Notes under the pieces: generated by a model
What the model saw: only the letters and a program-made list of their open reading frames with translations
Database searches by the model: none
Told to the model about the DNA's origin: nothing
Source of the DNA: an uncultured Blautia sp.
GTDB taxonomy: Bacteria; Bacillota; Clostridia; Lachnospirales; Lachnospiraceae
DNA length: 6,579 bases
Direction: 5' to 3'
Assembly: GCF_934372025.1 (NCBI RefSeq)
Contig: NZ_CAKROJ010000088.1
Span: forward strand, 1-6,579
Made by a program: the position numbers and the translations under genes
Part shown: one piece after another, positions 1 to 6,579 of the stretch
Layout of the letters: every line of letters starts with the position of its first letter
Position numbering within the stretch: the stretch's first letter is position 1

Positions 1-716
1 CCCGGATTTTTGATCAGAGATCCGACGATCATATCTGCTCCGACATCACTCGGTTCAACTGTGTCTACAAATTCACCATAACAGTTGTCGACCATGCAGA
101 TCACATCCGATTTGATACTCTTAACAAATGCGATCAGCTCTCCGATCTGCTTCACGGAATAAGACGGTCTGGTCTGATATCCTTTGGAACGCTGGATCTC
201 AACAAGTCTTGTCTTTTCATTGATCGCAGCACGGATCCCATCATAATCAAAGGTTCCGTCTTCTTTAAGATCTACCTGTTTGTAGGTCACGCCATATTCT
301 GCAAGGGAACCTCTGGACGGGCGGATACCGATCACTTCTTCCAGTGTATCATATGGTTTCCCTGCCGGTGCAAGGATTTCATCTCCCGGACGAAGATTAC
401 CAAACAGAGCAATAGCCAGAGCATGTGTTCCGCAGGTGATCTGGGAACGGATCAGACATGCTTCTGTATGGAAGGTATCTGCATATACTTTTTCCAGTGT
501 GTCACGTCCAAAATCATCATAGCCATATCCGGAGGATGACTGGAAGCACTCTGCACTTACTTTGTTTTTCTGCATCGCCATCAGCACCTTGAGCTGATTG
601 TATTCCGCAGTCTTATCAAACTCTTCAAATCTGTCTTTCAGTGATTTTTCAATTTCTGCTCCAAAATCATAAACTCGTGAAGAGATCCCAAGCTGTTCAT
701 AAAGTTCTTTCATCAT
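1..716 (-). CDS. Methionine gamma-lyase / aluminium-resistance family PLP enzyme, N-terminal part (cut by window edge)
   Basis: This frame encodes 238 complete codons from ATG at 716 and is still open at base 1, so the C-terminal part is outside the window (family members are about 410-430 residues as I recall). It looks like a fold-type I PLP enzyme of the Cys/Met metabolism superfamily, the group annotated as methionine gamma-lyase family or YnbB-like 'aluminium resistance' protein. Visible signatures are YGYDDFGRDTLE near residue 67, a THALA stretch in the cofactor region near 105, GDEILAPAGKPYDT, IQRSKGY, VDNCYGEFV with D210 as the likely pyridine-nitrogen partner, and VGSLIKNP with K236 as the likely Schiff-base lysine, just before the edge. 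Two ATG codons are adjacent (716 and 713); the first is better spaced from AAAGGA. The gene starts 3 bases after the miaA stop, so it should be co-transcribed. The cytosolic location is inferred from the lack of a signal peptide. The substrate is unknown; the aluminium label comes from old homology naming. Confidence 0.9.
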   Translation of the reverse strand, partial: MMKELYEQLGISSRVYDFGAEIEKSLKDRFEEFDKTAEYNQLKVLMAMQKNKVSAECFQSSSGYGYDDFGRDTLEKVYADTFHTEACLIRSQITCGTHALAIALFGNLRPGDEILAPAGKPYDTLEEVIGIRPSRGSLAEYGVTYKQVDLKEDGTFDYDGIRAAINEKTRLVEIQRSKGYQTRPSYSVKQIGELIAFVKSIKSDVICMVDNCYGEFVDTVEPSDVGADMIVGSLIKNP

Positions 717-719
717 TGT

Positions 720-1694
720 TTATTGTTCCTTTCCATTCCGTTCTGTATGTTTAAGGATACCTCTTTCTTCGAGGATGTCCGTCATATATTTCAGGATTTC
801 TTTTTCATCCCAGTTAAATCTGTCTTTGTCAACCCAGATCACATCCGATTCGCGGCGGAACCAGGTAAGCTGCCTCTTGGCAAAATGTCTGGTATCTCGC
901 TTCAGGATACGCACGGCTTCTTCCAGAGGATATTCTCCTTCCAGATACGCCAGGATTTCTTTGTATCCAAGTCCCTGCATAGATACCATACCGCGATGAC
1001 AGCCATCATTTCTCAGCTCTTCAACCTCTTTTACCAGGCCCTCATCCATCATCTGGTCTACTCGTTTATCGATCCGTTCATAAAGAATATCCCTTGGAGC
1101 ATTCAACACAAAATATGCCAGATCATAAGGACTCACCTGCTTTTTCTGTTCCTCGTTATGCGCAGAGATCGGTGTTCCGTTCTGATGGTAAAATTCCAGT
1201 GCACGGATCACGCGTTTGACATTGTTTGCATGGATCGAATCAGCACTTGCCGGATCCACCTTACGAAGCATCTCATGAAGATATTCCGCTCCTTTTTCTT
1301 CTGCCAGTGCCTCCAGCTCTGTCCGGTAACTGTTTTCCTGCTCTGCCTCTGTGAAATCAATATCCCGGGTCACGGCCTGAATATAAAATCCGGTTCCTCC
1401 AACCAGGATCGGGATCTTTCCCTTTGCATAGATTTCCTCCATGGCTTCCTTCGCCATCTGCTGAAATTTCACGATATGAAATTCTTCTTCCGGATCCAGC
1501 ACATCTACCAGATAATGCTTCACACCCTGCATTTCCTCCGGGCGGATCTTGGCTGAACCAATGTCCATTTTTTTGTATACCTGCATCGAATCTGCAGAAA
1601 TGATCTCACCATTTACTGCCTTTGCCAGCGAAATAGAAAGACTTGTCTTTCCGACTGCTGTCGGTCCGGTGAGAACGATCAAAGGTTTTTTCAT
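720..1694 (-). CDS. miaA: tRNA dimethylallyltransferase MiaA
   Basis: MiaA transfers the dimethylallyl group from dimethylallyl diphosphate to N6 of adenosine 37 in tRNAs that read UNN codons, giving i6A37, the substrate of MiaB. The 324-residue protein is full length for the family. It has the P-loop GPTAVGKT (residues 10-17), then ADSMQVYKKMDIGSAK with D35 and S36 (the conserved Asp/Ser of the substrate site), HYLVDVLDP, GGTGFYIQA near residue 100, and the C-terminal RDTRHFAKRQLTWFRR block. The region between about 110 and 200 corresponds to the helical tRNA-binding insertion. The ATG at 1694 has an AGGAG five bases upstream that overlaps the mutL stop, so translation is probably coupled to mutL. 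Nothing is truncated. The long frames on the opposite strand here are shadows. The neighbour downstream is the lyase-like gene rather than hfq, which often follows miaA in other bacteria. Confidence 0.98.
   Translation of the reverse strand: MKKPLIVLTGPTAVGKTSLSISLAKAVNGEIISADSMQVYKKMDIGSAKIRPEEMQGVKHYLVDVLDPEEEFHIVKFQQMAKEAMEEIYAKGKIPILVGGTGFYIQAVTRDIDFTEAEQENSYRTELEALAEEKGAEYLHEMLRKVDPASADSIHANNVKRVIRALEFYHQNGTPISAHNEEQKKQVSPYDLAYFVLNAPRDILYERIDKRVDQMMDEGLVKEVEELRNDGCHRGMVSMQGLGYKEILAYLEGEYPLEEAVRILKRDTRHFAKRQLTWFRRESDVIWVDKDRFNWDEKEILKYMTDILEERGILKHTERNGKEQ
727..732 (-). promoter_or_regulatory. Ribosome binding site of the lyase-like gene
   Basis: AAAGGA lies inside the last codons of miaA, 10 bases before the ATG at 716 and 13 before the second ATG at 713. 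This favours the first ATG and implies that the gene is translated from the miaA message, with probable coupling. Confidence 0.55.
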
Positions 1695-1699
1695 AACTG

Positions 1700-1704
1700 C
1701 TCCT
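1700..1704 (-). promoter_or_regulatory. miaA ribosome binding site overlapping the mutL stop codon
   Basis: The string TATAGGAGCAGTTATG contains the mutL stop TAG (1705-1703) and AGGAG (1704-1700), followed by five bases and the miaA ATG. A ribosome ending mutL would sit on the miaA initiation site, which suggests translational coupling (inference). Confidence 0.8.
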
Positions 1705-3844
1705 ATACAATTCGTTTAAATTTCTTTTCCAGTTCCGTTCTTGTCATTGCAATGATCGTCGGACGGCCATGCGGACAGTGATACGGGTTCTCCAGAGTAA
1801 GAAGCTCATCGATCAGTTTCTCCGCTTCTGCCGGAGACATGGCATGGTTTCCCTTAACTGCTGCCTTGCATGCCATAGTTGCCAGTCTCGCTGCAAAAAT
1901 ATCCAACGTATCTTTGCTGTTGTTTGACGCCAGATTATCCAGCATTTCCAGAAACAGTTCTTCTTCTGTCAGCCCGTAGAGATTGGACGGTACGGCACTG
2001 ATCCGATATTCTCTGCCTCCGAAATTCTCAATCTCAAATCCAAACTGTTCAAAATACTTACTGTTTGCCCGAAGGATTTCCTCTTCCTGCATACTCATGG
2101 TAACGATCAGAGGCGGGTTCAGATACTGAGAGTCAATGGAATGTTCCCGGAACTGTTTTACCATTCTCTCATAATATACTTTTTCATGTGCTGCATGCTG
2201 GTCAATAATATAAAAATTATCTTCAAACTGTACCAGCCAGTATGTGTCAAAAATCTGACCGATCAGCTGAATGCGGCTTCTTGATTCCGGTGCCAGCAGT
2301 TTCTCCTCAAAGAGTTCCAGCTGCTTCGGAGCCGGCTCTTCCTGGATCTCAGATGCTTTCTCCTGTATCGGTTCAGGCTCTTCCTGGATCTCAGATGCTT
2401 TCTCCTGTATCGGTTCAGGCTCTTCTTGTTTCTCAGATGCTTTCTCCTGCACCGGCTCAGGCTCTTTCTTGATCTCAGATACCTTTTCCTGCACCGGCTC
2501 AGATTCTTCCTGCTTTGAGATTTCTGCCAGTTTCTTCTCTTCGTCCAGTTTCTGGTTTTCTCTCAGCGTCCCTCGGAACATCTCCTCTTCGTCTTCCGAA
2601 AAGGCTGCTGCTTTTGGCTTATCCGTCACGGATTTCACATGAGGGATTACGTCAGGCTTACCAGCAGATTCAACAGATTCAGTAGATTCTGCCGGGCGAT
2701 AAGGCATCGCCGGTTCTCTCGCCACGAACGGTTTCTGTGCCTCATACAAAGTCTCGCGGCGTTTCTTTTCAAACGGTTCCGGAACTGCTGCACGCGTAAC
2801 TTTTTCTTCTTTCTCTTTGAGAGGTGTATTGTCCACAGGCACCTTCGGAATCATTTCTCGCCTTGTCAGTGCTGCCCTTACAGTATCGTAGACAGCATCG
2901 TAGACTTCCTGTTCCCTCGCAAAACGCACCTCACGCTTTGCCGGATGTACATTAACATCCAGATCGTTTCCTTCCATTTCCATACGCAAAGAAACAAAAG
3001 GAAATTTGTGCTGCATCAGAAATCCTTTATATGCGTTTTCAATTGCCTTTGTAATAATATTATTTTTGACATAACGTCCATTAATATAATAATTTTCGAA
3101 GGTACGATTTCCGCGCGCGATCTCCGGCTTACCGACAAAGCCTTCGATTTTCATAAAAGAATTCTCCTGCGAAACTTCCAGAAGCGCCCGCGCGATCTCT
3201 CTTCCGTAAACGCTGTAAATAACATCCTTTACACTGTAGTTTCCAGATGTATGCAGTTTCACCTGCTTATTCTGAATATATTTAAATGAAATCTCCGGAT
3301 GAGAAAGCGCAAGCTGCTCCATCAGCGTATGAATATAACTTGCCTCTGTCATATCCGACTTCAGGAATTTGCTTCTCGCTGGTGTATTATAAAAGAGATT
3401 GCGGACCAGAAACGTCGTTCCCTCCGGTGCTCCCAGTTCCTCCAGCGAATGCTCCTGTCCGCCTTCGATCACATAACGGGAACCACTGACAGAAGAAGGT
3501 GTTTTCGTGATCAGTTCCACCTGTGAAACTGCCGCAATACTGGAAAGAGCCTCACCACGAAATCCCAGTGAGGCAATGTGTTCCAGGTCTTCTACCTTCT
3601 CAATCTTACTTGTTGCATGGCGCAGAAATGCAAGCGGGATCTGTTCTGCATCCATCCCCGCCCCATTATCTGTGATACGTATCAGTTTCTTGCCGCCATC
3701 TGTGATTTCCACCGTGACAGCTGTTGCTCCCGCATCTATGGCATTTTCTACAAGTTCTTTGACAACAGATGAAGGTCTTTCTACTACCTCACCTGCTGCA
3801 ATCTTATCAATTGTATTCTGGTCTAAAACTGCAATTTTTCTCAA
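1703..3844 (-). CDS. mutL: DNA mismatch repair endonuclease MutL
   Basis: MutL couples mismatch recognition by MutS to strand incision. With the TTG start the protein has 713 residues. The N-terminal GHKL ATPase domain (about 1-335) shows AAGEVVERP, E30 (equivalent of the E. coli catalytic E29), N34, DNGAGM with D59, GFRGEAL (94-100) and DVNVHPAKREVRF. A long acidic, low-complexity linker (about 340-520) holds 14-residue repeats. The C-terminal dimerisation/endonuclease domain has DQHAAHEKVYYE from D548, matching DQHA(X)2E(X)4E, plus CPHGRP (690-695) and a basic end with KFKR. These are the marks of nicking MutL proteins from bacteria without MutH. A GTG at 3856 would add four residues, but GGAGGT lies inside that extension just before the TTG, and homologues begin close to RKIAVLDQ, so TTG at 3844 is preferred. 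mutS ends 38 bases upstream and miaA follows after 8 bases. Confidence 0.97.
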   Translation of the reverse strand: MRKIAVLDQNTIDKIAAGEVVERPSSVVKELVENAIDAGATAVTVEITDGGKKLIRITDNGAGMDAEQIPLAFLRHATSKIEKVEDLEHIASLGFRGEALSSIAAVSQVELITKTPSSVSGSRYVIEGGQEHSLEELGAPEGTTFLVRNLFYNTPARSKFLKSDMTEASYIHTLMEQLALSHPEISFKYIQNKQVKLHTSGNYSVKDVIYSVYGREIARALLEVSQENSFMKIEGFVGKPEIARGNRTFENYYINGRYVKNNIITKAIENAYKGFLMQHKFPFVSLRMEMEGNDLDVNVHPAKREVRFAREQEVYDAVYDTVRAALTRREMIPKVPVDNTPLKEKEEKVTRAAVPEPFEKKRRETLYEAQKPFVAREPAMPYRPAESTESVESAGKPDVIPHVKSVTDKPKAAAFSEDEEEMFRGTLRENQKLDEEKKLAEISKQEESEPVQEKVSEIKKEPEPVQEKASEKQEEPEPIQEKASEIQEEPEPIQEKASEIQEEPAPKQLELFEEKLLAPESRSRIQLIGQIFDTYWLVQFEDNFYIIDQHAAHEKVYYERMVKQFREHSIDSQYLNPPLIVTMSMQEEEILRANSKYFEQFGFEIENFGGREYRISAVPSNLYGLTEEELFLEMLDNLASNNSKDTLDIFAARLATMACKAAVKGNHAMSPAEAEKLIDELLTLENPYHCPHGRPTIIAMTRTELEKKFKRIV
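2334..2501 (-). repeat. Four tandem 42-bp repeats inside the mutL linker
   Basis: There are four consecutive 42-base units at 2334-2375, 2376-2417, 2418-2459 and 2460-2501. The first two are identical at all 42 positions; the third and fourth differ at several positions. The unit is 14 codons, so it encodes a repeated peptide of the form EEPEPIQEKASEIQ at about residues 448-504 of MutL without shifting the frame. A further weak copy may precede it in the protein (KQEESEPVQEK is partly within the last unit). The gradient from identical to diverged copies suggests growth by duplication from one end (inference). Confidence 0.95.
2666..2692 (-). repeat. Short 9-bp period repeat in the mutL linker
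   Basis: AGATTC recurs on the plus strand at 2666, 2675 and 2684 with exact 9-base spacing and is read on the minus strand as ESTESVESA. It is three imperfect units, in frame, in the same disordered linker as the 42-bp array. Confidence 0.6.
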
Positions 3845-3848
3845 AGCG

Positions 3849-3854
3849 ACCTCC
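3849..3854 (-). promoter_or_regulatory. mutL ribosome binding site that decides a TTG start
   Basis: GGAGGT is a strong Shine-Dalgarno match four bases before TTG at 3844. The alternative GTG at 3856 overlaps this motif's upstream edge and has only AGGA at 12 bases spacing. The spacing to TTG is at the short end of the usual range, but the protein start it gives, MRKIAVLDQ, matches the family. Confidence 0.7.
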
Positions 3855-3882
3855 ACTTACCGGATCATTCCTGTCTTCATTC

Positions 3883-6501
3883 TTACCAGCGGTTTTTGAT
3901 TTTGTTCTGTAAATTATATAAAATGTTCATAGCTTCCATAGGTGTCAGATGTGTCATGTCCAGATCACGGATCTCATCTACGATATCATTGTCCTGTACC
4001 GTATCAAACAGTGACATCTGCGCCATATCCACCTGATCGTAAACAATCTTCTGTTTCTTCTTCGGTGCTGTCAGATCCTTTACTGCTGCCGTAATATCCG
4101 CATCACTGAGTTCCTCAACCAGTTCTTTTGCCCGGCTGATAACAGAATCCGGCACTCCGGCAAGCTTGGCCACTTGGATACCATAGCTCTTATCTGCACC
4201 GCCTTTGACAATCTTACGTAAAAATACGATGTCGTCGCCTTTTTCCTTGACGGCAATACAGTAATTATTCACTCCGGGAATCTTGCCTTCCAGTTCTGTC
4301 AGTTCATGATAATGTGTTGCAAACAAAGTCTTTGCCCCACAGAGCTTTGTATTACTGATATGTTCGATCACCGCCCATGCAATTGCAAGTCCGTCAAAGG
4401 TACTTGTACCACGTCCGATCTCATCCAGGATCAGAAGACTCTTTGCAGTAGCATTTCGAAGAATATTGGCAACCTCTGTCATTTCTACCATAAACGTACT
4501 CTGTCCGCTTGCAAGGTCATCCGAAGCCCCGACACGGGTAAAAATACGGTCCACAATACCGATGTTTGCTTTTTCTGCCGGGACAAAGCTTCCGATCTGT
4601 GCCATCAGAACGATCAGTGCTGTCTGACGCATGTAAGTAGATTTACCTGCCATATTCGGACCGGTAATGATCGAAACTCTTTTTTTCTGATTATCAAGAT
4701 AAGTATCATTTGCGATAAACATATCATTCTCTATCATCTGCTCAACAACCGGATGTCGGCCGTTCTTGATATCCAGCACGCCATTTTCATTGATCTTCGG
4801 TCTGACAAAATTATTTCGTTCCGCCACAAGTGCAAGAGAAGCAAAAACGTCCAGGGCTGCGATTGCCTTTGCTGTCTTCTGAATACGGACAACCTCTTTG
4901 CCAACCTGCTCACGTACATCTGCAAAAAGTTCATATTCCAGAGCGTACAGACGGTCTTCTGCACCAAGGATCAGATCCTCCAGTTCTTTCAGTTCCTGTG
5001 TGATATAACGCTCCGCATTCGTAAGCGTCTGTTTGCGGACATAATTATCCGGCACCTGATCTTTAAAAGAATTTGTCACCTCAAGCGCATAACCAAATAC
5101 ACGGCTGTATTTGATCTTAAGCGTCTTGATACCGGTACGTTCTTTTTCTCTTGCTTCCAGCTCTGCAAGCCATTTTTTTCCGTCTGTTCTGGAACGACGG
5201 TATTTGTCGACATCTGTGTTATAGCCTTCACGTATGATACCGCCATCCTTCTGCGCAAGCGGCGGCTCATCTGTGATCGCACGTTTGATCAGACCGGTCA
5301 CATCCTCCAGAGGATCCATATCTTCCAGAATCTGTTTCAGGATCGGTGCTTCAAATTCCTGAAGGATCTGCCGGATATAAGGGATCATTTCCAGAGAAGA
5401 TGCAAACGCGATCATATCCCTCGGATTCGCTGACTGATAGCTGATACGGCTGATCAGACGCTCAAGGTCATAAATGGGATTCAGATATTCCCGGATCTCA
5501 TCACGAAGCATTGGTTTCTGTGTCAGTTCTTCAACCGCACCAAGTCTGCGGTTGATTTCCTCTGCATCGATCAGCGGCTGCTCCACATAGCCTCGCAAAG
5601 TACGGGCGCCCATTGCAGTTCTGGTCTTATCAAGAACCCACAAAAGAGAGCCTCGTTTTTGCTTTTCACGCAGTGTTTCTACCAGTTCCAGATTACGTCG
5701 GCTGGAGCTGTCGATCAGCATAAATTTTTCTGCAGTATAAGGATGGATCGTCGCCATATGGGACAGCGCAGTCTTCTGTGTTTCATTCAGGTACTGAAAA
5801 AGTGCACCTGCTGCGATCACACCGCTGTCATAATCCTGAAGTCCGAGTCCTTCCAGCGTATTTACATGAAAATGCTCTTTTAATGTACGCTGACAGAGAC
5901 TGTCGTCAAAATACCAGTTATCCAGTGGAAAAACGCAGATTCTGAGACGCTCCTTCAGATCCTCTGTGTCAACTCCGCTCATAAAAAAAGCGTCATTACA
6001 GATAATCTCTGCAGGAACAAACTTGTTGATCTCATCAAGAAGCTTCTGAGGTTTGTCCACTTCTGTCAGGAAACAGTCGCCTGTAGTGATGTCTGCAATG
6101 GCACACCCAAAATGATCCTCCAGTGAAACAACTGCCATCAGATAGTTGTTCCTGGATTCATCCAGTGATGTGGCATCCAGAGTTGTTCCCGGTGTAACTA
6201 CACGGATAACTTCTCTTTTAACAAGTCCTTTGGCTTTTTTCGGGTCTTCGACCTGCTCACAGATTGCTACTTTGTGCCCGCGTTCGATCAGACGTTTAAT
6301 ATATGTTTCAGATGCGTGAAATGGAATCCCGCACATCGGAGCACGTTCTTCCAGACCACAATCCTTACCGGTAAGCGTCAGTTCCAGCTCTTTGGACACA
6401 AGGATCGCATCATCAAAAAACATTTCATAAAAATCTCCAAGTCGGTAAAAAAGGATACAGTCCTTATAACTCTCCTTGGTTTTGCAATATTCTCTCATCA
6501 T
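3883..6501 (-). CDS. mutS: DNA mismatch repair ATPase MutS
   Basis: MutS binds mismatches and small loops as a dimer and, on ATP exchange, becomes a sliding clamp that recruits MutL. From the first visible ATG it has 872 residues, near the usual 850-880. The mismatch-binding domain carries GDFYEMF with the wedge phenylalanine F24 and E26. The connector, lever and clamp domains follow, to about residue 590. The ATPase domain has Walker A GPNMAGKST (614-622, K620), the signature STFMVEM from S668, Walker B LLILDEIGRGTSTFDG with D693 and E694, and ATHYHELT with H730. Near the C-terminus QMSLF (828-832) fits the sliding-clamp binding consensus, and LTPMEAMNILYNLQ is the usual terminal helix. The TAA stop is 38 bases before the mutL TTG. 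The start is uncertain: the in-frame codons just upstream read KLSP before MM, matching the conserved (T/S)PMM beginning of MutS, so translation probably begins further upstream, outside the window. Confidence 0.97.
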   Translation of the reverse strand: MMREYCKTKESYKDCILFYRLGDFYEMFFDDAILVSKELELTLTGKDCGLEERAPMCGIPFHASETYIKRLIERGHKVAICEQVEDPKKAKGLVKREVIRVVTPGTTLDATSLDESRNNYLMAVVSLEDHFGCAIADITTGDCFLTEVDKPQKLLDEINKFVPAEIICNDAFFMSGVDTEDLKERLRICVFPLDNWYFDDSLCQRTLKEHFHVNTLEGLGLQDYDSGVIAAGALFQYLNETQKTALSHMATIHPYTAEKFMLIDSSSRRNLELVETLREKQKRGSLLWVLDKTRTAMGARTLRGYVEQPLIDAEEINRRLGAVEELTQKPMLRDEIREYLNPIYDLERLISRISYQSANPRDMIAFASSLEMIPYIRQILQEFEAPILKQILEDMDPLEDVTGLIKRAITDEPPLAQKDGGIIREGYNTDVDKYRRSRTDGKKWLAELEAREKERTGIKTLKIKYSRVFGYALEVTNSFKDQVPDNYVRKQTLTNAERYITQELKELEDLILGAEDRLYALEYELFADVREQVGKEVVRIQKTAKAIAALDVFASLALVAERNNFVRPKINENGVLDIKNGRHPVVEQMIENDMFIANDTYLDNQKKRVSIITGPNMAGKSTYMRQTALIVLMAQIGSFVPAEKANIGIVDRIFTRVGASDDLASGQSTFMVEMTEVANILRNATAKSLLILDEIGRGTSTFDGLAIAWAVIEHISNTKLCGAKTLFATHYHELTELEGKIPGVNNYCIAVKEKGDDIVFLRKIVKGGADKSYGIQVAKLAGVPDSVISRAKELVEELSDADITAAVKDLTAPKKKQKIVYDQVDMAQMSLFDTVQDNDIVDEIRDLDMTHLTPMEAMNILYNLQNKIKNRW

Positions 6502-6579
6502 CGGTGATAATTTCCCTGTGTTAACTGGAAACCCTGTATTTACGCGGCTTGTAGATGCTTTATGTTCCTCTTTGACCCA
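6502..6579 (-). other. Open reading frame continuing upstream of the mutS ATG to the window edge
   Basis: These 78 bases contain 26 sense codons in the mutS frame with no stop, and no ATG, GTG or TTG in that frame. The last four residues, KLSP, look like genuine MutS sequence; the earlier ones, including VNTGFPVNTG, do not resemble a MutS I recall. The other two frames stop at 6542-6540 and 6562-6560, so an upstream gene could end here in either frame, but too little is present to name one. A weak AGGG lies 12 bases before the ATG at 6501. No convincing promoter is visible. Confidence 0.6.

Noticed and set aside
723..1556. 277-codon open frame on the plus strand opposite miaA
   Set aside because: It is antisense to an intact, full-length miaA, has low-complexity Phe/His/Leu composition and no family resemblance.
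2334..2501. CRISPR array
   Set aside because: The units are directly contiguous with no spacers, have a period divisible by three and lie in frame within mutL, so this is a coding tandem repeat.
2242..2642. Plus-strand frames rich in Ser, Cys and Pro with repeats (76 and 123 codons)
   Set aside because: Their repeats are simply the antisense reading of the 42-bp array in the MutL linker; there is no independent support for a gene.
3857..3880. Seven-codon mini-frame between mutS and mutL (ATG at 3880, TAA ending at 3857)
   Set aside because: It could be a tiny leader coupling mutS to mutL, but no Shine-Dalgarno motif supports it and a frame this short arises easily by chance in a 38-base gap.
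3845..3882. Terminator or promoter between mutS and mutL
   Set aside because: The gap is 38 bases, with no stem-loop followed by a T run and no recognisable -35/-10 pair on the minus strand.
4306..5433. 375-codon open frame on the plus strand opposite mutS
   Set aside because: It lies wholly antisense to the conserved MutS lever, clamp and ATPase coding sequence. Its translation is rich in Cys, His, Phe and Ile with no recognisable domain, as expected of a mirror frame of a gene with strong codon bias.

Overview
The window is a densely packed run of housekeeping genes, all read from the minus strand. In transcription order (right to left) they are mutS, mutL, miaA and the first 238 codons of a PLP-dependent enzyme of the methionine gamma-lyase / 'aluminium resistance' (YnbB-like) family. 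Protein signatures, moderate GC content and the order mutS-mutL-miaA point to a Clostridia-type Firmicute, most likely a Lachnospiraceae gut bacterium. That placement rests on recalled family resemblance, not on a search.

Layout: positions 6502-6579 hold no separate recognisable gene, but the mutS frame stays open through them to the window edge. mutS fills 3883-6501. A 38-base gap leads to mutL (1703-3844, best start TTG). Eight bases separate mutL from miaA (720-1694), and the miaA ribosome binding site overlaps the mutL stop codon. Three bases separate miaA from the lyase-like gene, which runs off the left edge. There is no gene-free stretch over 100 bases between the genes, and I see no promoter, terminator, RNA gene, mobile element or CRISPR array. 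The spacing supports one polycistronic mRNA with coupled translation.

Together, MutS recognises mismatches and MutL, which carries an intact metal-dependent endonuclease motif, nicks the strand. This is the MutH-independent, clamp-directed form of mismatch repair. MiaA modifies tRNA at A37 and is a common neighbour of mutL across bacteria. The lyase-like enzyme probably acts on sulfur amino acids, but its real substrate is uncertain.

I found no new biological system. The points worth a second look are a tandem 42-bp in-frame repeat in the MutL linker with two identical copies, a consensus-like clamp-binding peptide (QLELF) next to that repeat while the usual clamp site looks degenerate, a TTG start for mutL, and conserved MutS residues encoded upstream of the first visible ATG.
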